From the NCBI GenBank assembly GCA_014529385.2, contig CM043958.1:143614734-143678733 (forward strand): DNA of 64,000 bases, in the 5' to 3' direction. Both the position numbers and the translations under genes were made by a program. This document shows, one piece after another, positions 1 to 12,683 of the stretch (position 1 is its first letter; every line of letters starts with the position of its first letter). Below the pieces are notes generated by a model, which was not told where the DNA came from, ran no database searches, and saw only the letters and a list, made by a program, of their open reading frames with translations. Origin of the DNA: Adiantum capillus-veneris (lineage: Eukaryota > Streptophyta > Polypodiopsida > Polypodiales > Pteridaceae).

Positions 1-1612
1 ATTTGAGGCAGGATCTCAAGTGGACTTAGATCTGCATTCTTACTGGGGAGATGGAGGCTCTATTAGAACAGTAGAGAGTAAACCTCATTCGCTGAATACC
101 TTACCTTCATACTTAGGAGAATACGAAGCAAAATATGAGATTAGAGCGCTTCCCTCACGAGGAATGTCTTCAGAAAAAGTTATGGACTCGCAAGGATTGA
201 TAGAGATTTTGTCAACACCAGTGACATGCACTATCACCCTAGCTAAGCTTTTGAGACTACAACCAAACATGTGAGAAACTGTAGGAAAATGCTTGGAGAA
301 ATTTGGGATAAAAGACCCAACTGCAAAACTGCAAGAGGGTATACGAGAGCAGAGTAAGCCACAAAAAAATGCTAAGCTTGTACCTTTGAACAAGGTCGGA
401 GAGTATTGCAAAGGCAAAGAGGGGAATACAACCTTACCAGTTGAATTCCAGGGAGTTAACACGATGGCAATACTTGATAGTGGGGCTAGGGTAGCCATTG
501 CTACGAAAGAAATCTGGAAAAAATGGGGAAAACCGACGATAAGAAAAATGAGGTTGAAACTCCAACTAGCGGACGGACATATGGAGAGACCTTTGGGACT
601 ATTAGAGAAAGTCGTAGTGACTTCTTGCGGAATTGAGTATGAGCATACCTTTGCTATTGTTGACCATAGGTCGTGTGAACCTAAAAGACCATAGCTACAA
701 GGATGTGAACCGAACACCAGTTGAAGAGTTTAATTCAGCTACTTTGGCAGGATCAAAGTTTCCAGCTTCGTTAGGCAAACCCAAAGAGTTATGGATGTGT
801 GGAGCTTCGAACTGTGGAAGTCTGAAGCGCAAAGAATGTGTTTTAGAAAGGGCAATTGAAGAAGAAACTTATATAGGTGAACCCTTTCCAGAGGATGTAC
901 TTGAACCATTAGAATGGACACACATTCTAGCAACCCTAGATGTTTGTGCAATTCAAGATGGTTCCACAACGAAGTTCTGTGATAAAGATGGATATGATGT
1001 GGTTCCATACTTCATATTGAGACTTGTACTCGAAAAGGAGACTGAAAAGATTGATACACCATACAAGGAAGATGAAGAGGAGATGTTTCACAACATTCCC
1101 GATCATCCAGAATGGGGAAATGAAGCTGACAATGAGTCCACACACAACTCAAGAGAGAAGGAAACCATAAAGGATGTCAGATTTTACGACTTCCCAAATC
1201 AGATTGAAAAACGCCAGAAACGCTACAGAGAAAAGAGAAAAATGAAAGGGGTTAGAAACAATCCGATGCCTAAGATAAGAGGGAAAAACCAATTCCTAAT
1301 GCTAGTAAAGGCGGAAGATTGTTTCAAGGACAAGATTTATGGAAGAATGAGAGGAAATGTGGAAATGAGATCACGGAAAGACAAACGAAGCTCAAGAAAT
1401 CGAGTTCATCCCAGTGAAACAAAAACCGAAACAGATAAAGCGGAAAAGAACATGAGAAACAAGGAAAACAAAGAGTCCAAATTAGAACGCTGAAACAAGT
1501 ACAGAGAATTAAAGAAAACTCTGAAAGAAGTTTGGACGACTGAAATCGAGAGTGGTGAGGATGAAAACGCCAATATCAAGGAAACATGGATGTTCCCTCT
1601 CACTACATGAAA
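1..1612 (+). pseudogene. Pre-protease linker and first retropepsin (PR1), broken
   Basis: Plus-strand counterpart of 54900-52912. The retropepsin signature is visible as AILDSGARVAIATKEIW around 466-513. The C-terminal half of PR1 is gone: about 110 bp around position 664 that in the other copy encode the flap region and the ILGRPFM motif are deleted, joining the coding sequence out of frame. Nonsense codons lie at about 271 (TGA where the sister has TGG) and 1491 (TGA). The tail is a highly charged Lys/Glu/Arg-rich linker. The reading frame ends at about 1610, overlapping the RT frame that begins at 1586, as in the intact copy. It cannot make an active protease. Confidence 0.85.
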
Positions 1613-4600
1613 TTTACAATAGAGGATAGGAAGGTGATATTAATAACCCAGCCCATCAGAGGAAGAAAGGAGAACGAATCCTATGATGGACCAGAGGACG
1701 CTAAAAAGGTTGATTTAGCAGCTCCAGGAGAGGAACCGAGACCGGTATACATAGCTACAGATTTGTCTCCGGAAAAAGAAGAGAGACTTTTGAGTCTTCT
1801 CAGAGAATACAGGGATGTGTTTGCATGGTCGTACAAGGACTTGAAAGGAGTTGATCCATCAATATGATAACACACAATTCCTTTGAAACAAGACGCTAAG
1901 TCTAGCAGATAGAGACCATACACGTATAATGACATGTTTGCTAAGTGAATCAAAGAAGAAATAGACAAGCTAATGGAAGCTGAATTCATATATGAGATTG
2001 AACACACGGACTGGGTATCTCAGATTCTGGTAGTGCCTAAGAAAAATGGGAAACTCCGAGTGTGTGTCAATTTGAAGAAAGTAAATGCTGCAACAATCAG
2101 GGACAATTATCCCTTGCCAATAACTGATCATGTTCTAGAACGTGTATCAGGGAAAAGAGCATATTTCTTTCTAGATGGATTTTCAGGATATAATCAGCTT
2201 GCCATTGCGCCAGAGGATCAACACAAAACAGCTTTCTCAATGGAGTGGGGAATTTATGCGTATCGAGTTATGCCGTTTGGTTTAACTAATGCTCCTGCAA
2301 CATTCCAAAGGTTGATGACGCATGCATTCAAAGAGTACTTGAGGTTGTTTCTAGAAATATACATGGATGACCTGTGTGTACACTCTCTTCTAAGATATGA
2401 GCATCTAGAACACCTAAAAAAGGTATTCGAGAAATGTAGGACATATCGTATTTGTCTGAATCCTGAGAAGTTTGTGTTTATGGTCCGACAAGGAAGAATT
2501 TTGGGACATATTGTCTCACATAACGGAATATCCACGGATATGGAAAAGATAAAAGTAATAGTGGATATGCCTAGACCAACCAACGCGAAATAAGTGTAGA
2601 GCTTTATGGGACATTGTGGATATTATAGACGATTCATTTACATGTACGCTATAATAGGCCAACCACTTTATAGGCTAATAGTGAATTTCGAATGGACAGA
2701 GGAGTGTGAGGAATCCTTCAAGAAACTGAAAGAGGCACTCATTACTGCTCCAGTCTTGAAATCACCAGATTGGGAGAAGATATTCCATGTGCATATAGAT
2801 GCTTCGGCATATGCAATAGGATGCATCCTGGCTCAGCCAGAAGAAGGAAACATGGATTTTCCAATCTGCTATGCTAGTCGACAGCTCAACAATGCTGAAA
2901 GGAATTACACAACAATAGAGCAATAGGGATTAGGAATGATTTATGCTGTGAAAAAATTTTGGCATTATCTTCTAGCCAATAAGTTTGTGTTTTTCACAAA
3001 TCATCAAGCCTTGCTCTACCTAGTGAACAAACCATGCAGTACGGGACAGATAGCGAGATGTTTCATCATCTTATTAGAATTCGACTTCACGGTAGTAGTA
3101 AAGAAAGGAAAGACACATCTTAGAGTGGATCACCTTTCAAGGTTGACGAATGGAGAAGATCCTATAGGTGTAGATGACGACATGCTAGATGCGTACTTAT
3201 TCAACATAGAAATGATACCAAAGTGGTCTCAAGATGTTGTTAGTCTATTAACCTATGGAGGAGAGTTTGATAGAAAAGAATACAACCAGAAACAAGTTAC
3301 TATTCAGCAATCCAAAAATCTTCAGTTGATTGCAAGAAGGTTGTATCACTTAGGAACTGATAACATTTTAAGGTTATGCATCAATCCTAAAGAATATAAC
3401 ATATATCTGCGAGAAGCACATGCTCAGGAATGTGCATTTCATTGTTCAAGAAGGAACACGTACAGGAATCTGTTACAACTGGGAGTCTACTGGCCAGGAA
3501 TGAAAGAGTGTGTACATGAATATGTCACAGTATATATTACATGTTCGTCAAAACCTCCAGCTGAGTATTCAACATTGTATCAGATAATGATCGCTCCTGA
3601 ATGGAGTCAATATATTGTTGAATATCTCACAAGTAGCACTTTTCCAGAGGGAACCTCAAAAGCGCGTCAGAGAGCTGTACAGACAGAAGCGTGATTACGC
3701 TTTAATAGGAAATCAACTCTATAAGAGAGGAAAGGACAACCATCTTAGGATATGCGCATCAGAGTCAGAGTATGTGATAATCCTAGAGCAAGCTCATGGA
3801 GGAGTAGGTGGAGGACATTTCTCAAGTGATAAGACATCAAAAATTGTCTTAGCTGCAGGAATGTGGTGGTCGACATTTTACATGGATGTTGAGGAATACG
3901 TAAAACGATGCGATGACTGTCAGCGGACAAAAGTACCACTGAAAAGAGATGATATGCCGCTTAGACCAATGATGGGAGCAAGAGACTTTGCAAAATGGGG
4001 GATTGATTATGTTGGACCTATCTCACCTCCTGCATACAGGACTCATGCACAATACATCATTGTGGCGACGGACTATCTAACAAAGTGGGTTGAGGCAAAA
4101 GCAACTCAAAAAGCAGATGCCAGGACCACGGCACAATTTCTGTATGAAGACGTCTTTGTACGATATTGATTACCAATAGAAATTGTGAGTGATCAAGGCA
4201 CACGCTTCATAAATGAAGTGATAAAGATCCTTCTAGACGAATTCATGGTAATACATCGCAAATCAGCTCCATATCATCCACAAGCCAATGGACAAGCTGA
4301 AGCGGCGAACAAAACCATATGCACGGTCCTTACAAAGGTTGTATCTGAGTCGAGAACTGATTGGGATCAGAAATTACATTCGACATTATGGGCGTATAGA
4401 GTAGCATATAAAACATCCATAGGAACGACCCCATACAACATGGTTTTTGGTTTGAATGCTATTTTACCAATAGAATTTTTAATTCCAACACTGAGAGTGG
4501 CTAAGGAATTAGAGTGGACAGGACATGAGCTTTTAGATAGAATAGACAACCTTGAAAAGCTAGATGAGCTTCGCTTAAAAGTAGTAGCTTCAATCTACGC

Positions 4601-5077
4601 TCAGAAAAGGCGACAAAAAAAGTTGTTTGATAAGCATGTGCAAACTAAAGAGTTTAAGATCGGGGACTTTGTCCTAGTATACACTCTAAAACAACATGCA
4701 AAAAAGCTTAAAAAGCGAGGGATGGGACCTCTTGTGATTAAAGATCTATCACCAAGTGGGGCCGTCAAGCTTGCTACATTAGACGGAGAAGAAATGCCAA
4801 ACTGGATTAGTGGATGTAGATTGAAGAAGTATCATTTGCCACTAACCCAAGAGATGCTTCTCAAAATACATCAAGATAAGCTGCGACTTCAGAAAAAGAA
4901 AAAGATTGTTGAGGCAGCGCAAGCGGAAGCAAAAGAAAGAATGGAGAAAAGAAGACTACTGCGTCAGAGACAGCGCAATGAAGGAGCCTTACGAATAAAC
5001 GCAGTCACTGTATCAAAAATGGGTGAAGACAAAGTAGAGCCCATCATCGAGGTCAAAGTGGGGACAAACCATATTAA
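1586..5077 (+). pseudogene. pol: reverse transcriptase, RNase H, duplicated zinc-binding domain and integrase, broken
   Basis: RT covers about 1970-2590, with PKKNGKLRVCVN, MPFGLTNAPATFQRL and the catalytic IYMDD box near 2360. RNase H follows at 2780-3150 (HVHIDASAYAIGCILAQ). Two successive HHCC zinc-binding domains lie at 3220-3560 and 3600-3930. The integrase core follows, with KWGIDYVGP (first Asp), a SDQGTRF second Asp and NGQAEAANK (Glu) near 4290. A basic C-terminal region follows. Stops interrupt the frame near 1865, 1909, 1948, 2590, 2925, 3692 and 4167; comparison with the minus copy shows most are CAA, CAG or CGA turned into stop codons. In the first zinc domain one Cys has become Tyr. 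A DNA element interrupts the ORF right after this segment. Confidence 0.92.
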
Positions 5078-6395
5078 CACTAGGTTGGTAACCTAACAGG
5101 ACATAAAAGTGTCCTTTCAGGGTTTTGAAAAAAACCTCCAAAGCCATAGTAGATCCACTCATTTTGTAAAATCCTTTCATGAGGTTATAGTTCAAGGCCT
5201 ACTACACATGGAAAAAATAAGAAACTTGTAAAATTTCTCATCTTTTTGTCACACCAAGCCTCCAAAGTTGATGGACCAGTACATTTTCATCAAAACAGTC
5301 ATTTCTTACGTTTTGTTGCATAAAAATAAGATTAGGGATTTTTGTAGGACTTGAGATAAATTCCCTAGTTAACTTCAATGGGTTGGTGATCAGAACATAT
5401 GATTGCTTCTCACTCACTATTTTTTGTTTTGCCAAAAGAAATAGGTACAAAAAAGTTGAATTTTCACCATTCTGCAAACCTATTATCAAAGTTTCTATAG
5501 CCACGCTCAATACAAATAATATATGCATGTTTTCTTAGTTCCCTATTGTCCTTTAGGTTCATAAGGAGCCATGGAGCATGTCAAAATAATAATACATCTC
5601 TTACCAAGGGGAATCTTGGGGACAAAGATGAAGTGCTAAATATAGCAAACATGAAAAAACTGGGTTCAGCATTGTGAGTTGTAGAATCCCATAGAAACTA
5701 TTCAATATCTAGCCAAATTTGATCCTTATGACTAGATATGGTTACTACCTACAAAATGCATGTAGTTGTCACAAGAGACTAACAATATTGAAAAAGCTAT
5801 ACTTGATATTCTAGAATGTTTCGTTTTCTTCTATAATTGAAAAAATCAACCATCGTTGTCTACTATGAAAAGTAGGGTATTAGGTGCCCCAAAACTCAAG
5901 GAATATTAGCTTTATGTTACAATATGTGACATAAAAAATCAAAACTACATTTGGATATCATGAAAGCCACCAAAAAAATCATATAAGAGCTAAAATTGGC
6001 TAAAAAACAGGATTTGACAATTTTTGTAATTTGGTCATAACTTACAACTTTAACATTTATTTCTCCCAAGCATCAGGACATGTTGAGGACTACTAAAGAT
6101 AGTTCTCTAGCATTATAGACCTCACAAACATGAATTCTAGAGTGGTATAGTTGCAAAAAGTTGAAAAAAGGAAAAAACAGGACCCGTTTTTTCACACAGT
6201 TTAGGTTGTGAAATGTTGTGCAAGGACAAGGTTAAAGATGGAATTGATATTCCAAAAAAATGTCAAGTTTTTTTCAGCTCATGAGACAACTTTCTAGATA
6301 GATAGCACCTCAAAATCCATTTTGAAACTCTTGACATAATTCAAGGAAAATGGTCACTTAATAGGACATAAAAGTGTCCCATTACCAACCTAGTG
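5078..6395. mobile_element. Non-autonomous DNA transposon, TTAA target duplication, CACTAG termini (copy A)
   Basis: 1,318-bp insertion inside the integrase/PR2 ORF. It is bounded by TTAA on both sides (5074-5077 and 6396-6399). Removing the insert and one TTAA restores an open frame that matches the uninterrupted paralogue. Terminal inverted repeats are 14 bp and perfect: CACTAGGTTGGTAA at both ends. A subterminal quasi-palindrome, GGACATAAAAGTGTCC, occurs near each end (about 5099 and 6364). The interior is AT-rich with no transposase-like ORF, so it is non-autonomous. A related copy sits at 21559-22846. CACTA-type termini would suggest En/Spm, but that superfamily duplicates 3 bp. A 4-bp TTAA duplication is piggyBac-like, so the superfamily is unresolved. 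Confidence 0.9.
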
Positions 6396-7449
6396 TTAAA
6401 GCCAGAGCACTATTGCATTCAGGAGCACAAGCTAACCTGCTTTCAGCCAGTTTGTACAAGCAATTGAAACATGACACTAAGCTGCAAACTACCAAACAAG
6501 AGTTGAAGAGTTATTCAAAACACTCAATTAAAGCAATCGGATGCACAGTACTGCACGTACAGATAAATCAATATGTGTATCCACATATGTTTTATGTGGT
6601 TGAAGACAAAGCTACGCAACATCCGTTGTTGCTAGGACAACCATGGAAAAAGCAGTACAATGCGATGATTAATTGGAGCTCTAATTCAATTAATATCAAA
6701 TATGAGGAGGAAAGTCAATCAATTTCGTTCTCCAAAGCAAACGTACAGGTGCAAGCCAAAGAATCCAATGACAAGGGTAAGCGACCTAAAGAGATTAAGA
6801 AGGAGCAATGGCAACCAAAAACCACTTCTACAAAACAAGAATGCTCCTCAACAAAGAACTCTCAGAAATGGGTAAAGAAGACAGAAATAAAAGCACAGCT
6901 CATCAACCTTGGATAAAGACAGACTCAAAGTTGGTATGGAGGCCAAAGAAGGTTGTGCCGGAGAGAACAAAGGTAGAAAAAAAAGTCTTCAACACCGGAC
7001 AACAGAGTGATTTTAGACAGTCAAATTCAGTGAAACAGATCTAGATTCCAAATAAGTTGATGACAGCACAAAGCCATAGCAAGGAAATTTGGATTCCAAA
7101 TATTTGTAAGCAGAAACTCCCTTCAGTACAATCCACAAAGAATCCTAAGTACTCAAGGATAGAGACATCACAACCTAAAGTCAAGCAAATTTGGGTAGCA
7201 AAAAAATTGTGGCAAGCACAAGAAAATCGGAAGCAGATTTGGATTATAAAAAAGGATAACAATGTAAAGAAGAATCCAGATACTGATTCTACTACAAAAG
7301 TGCTACAGGCAACCCAAATATTGCCCAAAAACCTGACAATCAAACAAAGAGCGACATTATTGGAAATATTTCTATTTCATCGCTCTACAATTGAATTGAC
7401 CAAGCATGACCAAAACAAATACAATGCTTCACCCTCAGACACTTCATAG
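6396..7449 (+). pseudogene. Second retropepsin (PR2) and Trp-motif repeat tail, end of pol, broken
   Basis: Continuation of the pol ORF after the TTAA element. ARALLHSGAQANLLS is the protease active-site loop, with the catalytic Asp changed to His (the sister copy has DSGA). PLLLGQPW further on is the hydrophobic-Gly motif. The tail carries repeated (K/R)-x-(I/V)-W-x-x-K motifs, such as SKLVWRPKK, SKEIWIPN, VKQIWVAKK and RKQIWIIKK; one repeat is hit by a TAG near 7042. A frameshift separates the 6374-6916 frame from the later frames. The stop at 7447 matches the end of the sister ORF (…SPSDTS against …SPTDTS). This part is non-functional but shows that PR2 is a family feature. Confidence 0.87.
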
Positions 7450-7470
7450 TCGTCCGGGAGGACTCAGACT

Positions 7471-7484
7471 AGGAGGAGGGGAGG
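7471..7484 (+). other. Internal polypurine tract behind pol
   Basis: AGGAGGAGGGGAGG lies about 22 nt after the pol stop codon. The minus copy has a longer version at the same place (48381-48393). Its position just after the last pol codon is where a 3' polypurine tract would sit if the element ended here; instead the spacer and ORF3 follow. Role is inferred from position and composition. Confidence 0.55.
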
Positions 7485-9074
7485 TATATAGGTATACAGA
7501 AACTACAAGCAATAAGGACAAAGAAAATGCTATTACAAGGGCAGTGTCTTACATGATTTCAAATTTTTTATGTATGATTGCGGATATTGATAATATCTAT
7601 GCCCTTATATACTTTGTTTTGCAATAATAAGAGATCAAATGGTGAATTTGAGTCTCTAAGTTTGTAAATACGACTAAATATGCGTGTTTTTGGAGCCAAA
7701 AAGTGAAAAAAAAGTGGTAATCGAAGCCAAGAAACCACAAATAAGTGTATATACATATACACAGGGTTACCAGCTAATTATTGTGTATTATTGTGTATTT
7801 TTGGCTTCAATTTGCTATTTTCCTTTATCTTTTAGGATTTTCTTAATAAAGTAAAAGAAAAATAAAAAAGCAGGTGAAACGAGATCAGAAAAAAGAAAAG
7901 AATAGATGGTGATGATCCTAATGACAAGGGCAACCCATGGTAAAAATTGGGTACAATTCGGGAAAAGTTGCGGAAAGCCCGAAATGGAAGAATTTTGGCA
8001 AAGTGGATAGATTTCTCAGAAATAGGTCAAATTGAGTCCAAATCGAGAAATTTCAAATCCTAAAGTGCATTTTACGACGAGATAGGAGCACATGTCAAAT
8101 TTGGTAACAAGTGAGCTGGGAAGTCCAAAGTTAAGTATTTTTGACTTCACTTACAAGCTCATTTGCACTATTACCCACTTGGAGAGAGCAAAGAGCACAC
8201 AGGAGCATCCGACCTTCTACAACCTTCTACGACTGCTACGAGAGATCAGAGGACTCCAGATATGAGAGGTAGACTCGTTTCCATAAGCTTTTGATGCTTA
8301 CCACTAACTTTTGTCGCGAAAACCAACCAAAACAAAGAAACAAGAGCAGACGGGGAAATGGGTAGAATGCTAGTAGAGACAGAATCACCTAACCAAACCA
8401 TGCAAGAACCAATAGGTGGATTACCCTAGTGTAGGAGATGAGTTCCTAACTCTCAAAGTACAAAAAAGACCAACTGGAAAAACCCTAGGTCAATAGAGCC
8501 TGCAAGCAGCAAACAGGAAAAAGTTATCGAAATGACACAAAACTTCACAAGCAGCTTAACAACATCGAGGACAATGCAACCATGGAGTATCTCCAGGTTT
8601 GGACCACCAAAAGTGGGTCGAAACAACCGATTCGGCGGCAGACACACAAAGCGTCATTTGGGCATAACGGCCAAAATGGACGACCGATTGCCATGAAACT
8701 TCACAAGCAGCTTCAAATAGCCATCAATGATACATGTGTACAAGCAAAACCCAAGAGAAAGCCGTTTCACTTACCAATGGTGAAAAAGATGCTTTCGGGC
8801 AACCAAATGGCTAAAGGTTGAAAAGAAGGAACCAAAGTCGAGTCCAACCACATAGACAACTTCCCAACACCTCAAATGAGCTCGGGATGCAACTCTCGAG
8901 GGGAATAATCGAGGAAAATCAACTCCAACACCAAAAGACGACTTCGGAGACTGAAATGCCTACAAAGGGGGCTTTTAACTAAACTGGTGATTTTAAGGTT
9001 GAAAACTAGTTAGCATGGCTTAGGGCACTAGCACAAACCATGCTTTGCACAAAAAACACTTTTTATCAAGAAGA

Positions 9075-10080
9075 GACATCATATGCGTATGATGTCTCAC
9101 TGCATGATTTTCACATCATCTTGAACACATGAATGCATAGCCTCTTTCTATATGCTAACAACATCAAATGTAAAAAGTATCATGAGATTTGGAGTCGAAA
9201 AACCACTTGGAAACTAAAAAGACGCAAAGTAGGGCATAAAACCGACTTATGGCCCTAAGTTTGCCAAAATAGCTCCAAACTCAATGAAACTTTGCAGGAT
9301 TGTTGTTCAACACATGCACAAGCTATCTGGAACCAAAAAGGACCATTTTGGCCAAAAAGACATCATACGCGTATGATGTCACTTTGCACATACAGAGCCA
9401 AAATTGATCATTTCTCATCATATATCCATTATATATATCAAATACATGCCACATATGAAGTTTGGTACCATTTGGTCAAGGGATCACTCCATTAGCCCAA
9501 TTAGCGGAAAATCCTCTAATTAAAGCCTAATCTTGCCAAAATTCATCATACTCAACTTCAAGTCAAGATTTGAGTACACACAGTCCTTTACTATCATATG
9601 AGGAGCCCAGAGAATCAATCTCATGCAAAAATGACACAAAAGACATCATACGCATATGATGTCTCTAGAGCCAATTTTGGTCCAAACTATACCCAAATTT
9701 CATATAATCATTTTCTAAGCCTATATAAAGCCAAATCCAAGCTTACAATGCAAAATGGTTCAATTTTACCCAAAAAGACATCATACCCGTATGATGTCTC
9801 TCTACTTGATTTTTGCATTTCAAAGTTGCAACTACCACACAGAAGTCATCTACATGCCATTTGAGAGCAAACCACTTAGTTTCATCCAATTTGGATCACA
9901 AAATCCAATTCCCTCTCAATATCTTGCAAAGAGCCTGACCAAGACTAAAATGGCCATAACTTGACCAAATGGGACCCAAATTCAAATCTAGGCATATAGA
10001 ATGGATGTATGCAATATCAGCTACAAGCACAACCAATATCAAGCCGTTTTGACACAAAAGACATCATACGCTATGATGTC
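9075..10080. repeat. Array of five 22-bp palindromes in the ORF3 leader (plus copy)
   Basis: The palindrome is GACATCATACG followed by its reverse complement. Copies lie at 9075-9096 (one change), 9359-9380 (perfect), 9642-9663 (one change), 9777-9798 (one change) and 10060-10080 (one base deleted). Start-to-start spacings are 284, 283, 135 and 283, the same series as in the minus copy. Sequence between the copies is only loosely similar from unit to unit. Confidence 0.95.
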
Positions 10081-10248
10081 TCCAGCATGATTTTGCACCC
10101 AAATTGCACATTTTTCCACATGCATTGCATCCTTAGGCTCTGAATAGCTTATGTTTCAACTTTTAAGTCATTTGGATATTTTAAAGCTTAATTTCGGCTT
10201 TCAGTACTGAAAAAGACGCTAACTTCTGAAATTGGAGTTACAGGATCC

Positions 10249-11447
10249 ATGGATTCGGGGAAGTCGTTAGCAAAGAGAAAGAGACCGACACTCAAGGAAG
10301 AAATAGCAGAAGCCGAGCCAATTTCTATTCCCCCAAAGACTCTCAAGCCCACAAAGACTTGGGTAGAAGAAGCAGTGTTAGAAGAACAGGGGATAAAGAT
10401 ATACCAAGGTACTTTCAGAGACCCACGGGGACAAACAGTGGATATCCCAATGATTCCCCAAGAACTGGTGGACTACAGCAGAACAGAGGAGATAAGCAGA
10501 TACCTAGAAAGGGAAGATCTCCACAGTTTCTTCACTTCCAGACCATCAGGAGTAGACACTCAAAGAGTGTATGAGTTGGCAACCACCATACACAAAGACA
10601 GAAAGGCTACACTCACAGCCTTGGACGGGGAAAAGGTTGAAGTGGTTATCACTCCTCAGCTCACTGCACAACAAAGGATGCTCAGTCAGAGAAAGACGGG
10701 AAGCCATAGAAGTGTGTGGGCCAAAGAAGCAAAATGCCACCTATGAAGACATGGCAGATCTGAGAGCGGCAAAGCTTTGCCGGCTCTACAACCAGTTTTT
10801 ACACATATGCAGCAAAAGACCACAGAAGTATACCACACCACCACATGCTGTTGCCACAACAATCACTTGGGCAATAAAGAGCAACATCCTGAAGGAAGTT
10901 AATTATGCTCAGCACATTCATGAGCAAGTAATTGCTTTGCAGAACGAGAAGCCAAAGTACGTTGGAGGAGATGAAGTGTTGACTAAGATAGCTTATGAAG
11001 CTATCGGAGCAAGGGACCAGTGGCCAAAGGCTCCCTCGCAAAACCAATGGCTAAAAGAGATAGATGAAGATGAAGACCAGCCAGAGGTCACAAAGAGAGT
11101 GTCAACAAGGGCAAGGCGGAAACTAGAAATTGTTTCCGAGACAAAAGGAGAAGAAGACGAGCCCCTCAAGAAGAAGACCAAGAAGAAATCCGCTCCAAAG
11201 CAAACTAAGAGCCAGAAAGTCGACAGAATGGAGAGGCTGATTGAACAGTTTGGAGCCAAGCGAGCTTTAAAAGGAGATTTTGAGGAAAAGTGGGTACCAC
11301 ACCCAACAAAAGTTGGAGCCAGCTCAACAAGACCAAATATTGATCAATACGATCAATATATCAAGGCTTATGAAGAATCAGAAGCTATCTTGGGGCAGCA
11401 ACCAATAGAGCCATCCACTGAAGCAGAAGTTGTAGCACCTTAAAGCT
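10249..11447 (+). pseudogene. ORF3, N-terminal and middle part, broken; unknown function
   Basis: Starts MDSGKSLAKRKRPTLKEE, directly comparable to MDSAKLSATKRKRPTIKD in the minus copy (45588). The start is supported by conservation of the ATG context, GTTACAGGATCCATGG, in both copies. A 17-bp deletion between two CTGCA repeats at about 10668 shifts the frame, so the protein continues in another frame to 11443. The visible part has a conserved globular N-terminal half and a Lys/Glu-rich middle (KKKTKKKSAPKQTKSQK). I recognise no known domain with certainty. It is cut at 11447 by the copia insertion and resumes at 17004, about 1.1 kb further along the protein-coding sequence. Confidence 0.8.
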
Positions 11448-12254
11448 TGTTAGGTAAAGGCAGTGTGCCAGGGAGAGCATGTTTTTTGGCAGCACAGGGA
11501 GAGTAGATATTTGTGTACTAGATTTGCAGGTGTTTGCAATGATGTATGCAAAGTGTGGAGATAGGTGCATGCATTTGGAGTGCGATTTGATGCGCTTTGG
11601 TTGCTCATGGTTTTGAGCATGCGGTCAGTTTGGTTACTGGTTTTGTAGCCATTTTACTGACGAAACTCTGGCGAAATTTTCCCAGGAGTTTTATGCGCAT
11701 TGTTGGTGCGATCGAGATTGCGATTGCTTATAGCACTCAGGATTTGTGTGCAGTGTTTTCCCTTTTGGGTGGTGCATTGCGAGCATGTTTTGCTTTGCAT
11801 TTTGGTCTTGAGTTGTGTGTGCTCGGCCATTTGGAGCTTCCAGTTTTGACTCCTAGCGTTGAGTCTAGTACTCCCATAAGTGTTGCCATTTGCAGTTGAG
11901 GACATCTTATGTAGTGTTTTGGCTTGCATATCGGTTTCGACACAGCAGGTGTCTTGAGCTTTTTCTTTGTGTATGCTTTTGTGGGATAGTGGTTGGTGAT
12001 TACTTGCCATAGTTTGTGATCGAGCTTGGCTCTCACATTGACAGGTTTGCCATACTGTTTGGTAGTTTGGATTGCGACGTGTATTCCGCATCCACCTCTT
12101 TTGCCCACAGATTGTGGTTCTAGTGGGAGACCTTGTGCGTATTTTGTGCGTCGAGCTATTCTGCACTTGCTTTTTTGGTTCTATCTCAGTTGTGTGGTTG
12201 CCAACAGTTTTTTGGATTGGTTTTACTGCTCTTTGGTTGTACAAGTTGCCAGAC

Positions 12255-12670
12255 ATGGCAGTATGCACGTCAGAGTTTGAGCTCTTTGTTACGAGATTTG
12301 ATGGGTCAAATTTCGCTTGGTGGAGCTCGCATATGCTTGATGCATTGACTTGTTTGGGCCAGGAATTTCCATTGCAGGGCAAGGATGCGAGGCCAGAGTC
12401 TATGTCTGACAGTGCATGGGAGGACTTGGATGCACTAGCATGGTCGGCGATTATGTTGAGCCTAGTAGAGTCAGTCTATTGCATAGTTATGCATGCATGT
12501 ACAACTAGAGATTTATGACAGTTGTTGTGTCAGAGATATGGCTTTTCACAGTCCAGAGATGCGCCTAGAGCGAGATGCAGGTCTCAGAGACAGAGACTGC
12601 ACACTTGTTGGCATTGTGGACACATAGGACACATTCAAAGGCGTTGTTTTTGCAGGATGTGACAACGCAA
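12255..12670 (+). pseudogene. Copia gag remnant with zinc knuckle (first internal region)
   Basis: The stretch FELFVTRFDGSNFAWWSSHM is typical of the N-terminal gag domain (UBN2/DUF4219-like) of plant copia elements. The first frame ends at 12518. A second segment in another register encodes the CCHC knuckle CWHCGHIGHIQRRC around 12604-12645. Most of gag between them is lost. Structural protein for the virus-like particle in intact elements; not functional here. Confidence 0.7.
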
Positions 12671-12683
12671 ACGTCAGTATAGG

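Larger units (their letters stand above)
7450..10248 (+). other. Non-coding spacer between pol and ORF3
   Basis: About 2.8 kb without a credible gene, colinear with 48414-45589 of the minus copy. The second half (about 9000-10248) consists of diverged units of roughly 284 bp, each carrying a 22-bp palindrome. A smaller near-palindrome, GTGTATATACATATACAC, lies near 7745 and is also present, slightly changed, in the other copy. The short ORFs here are not conserved as proteins between the copies. Confidence 0.8.

Noticed and set aside
5078-6395. Classification as an En/Spm (CACTA) transposon
   Set aside because: The ends begin CACTA, but the target duplication is TTAA in both copies. The 3-bp readings do not match on the two sides.
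7745-7762. GTGTATATACATATACAC as another functional palindrome
   Set aside because: Occurs once per element, is altered in the other copy, and sits in AT-rich DNA where such symmetry is common.
9075-10080. CRISPR-like regularly spaced repeat
   Set aside because: Spacing is about 284 bp, the units between are related to each other, the locus is inside a plant retrotransposon, and no cas genes are present.
11654-12382. 242-residue minus-strand ORF in the copia region
   Set aside because: Composition is that of a reversed copia leader and gag. It has no motif and is not shared with the second copia unit.
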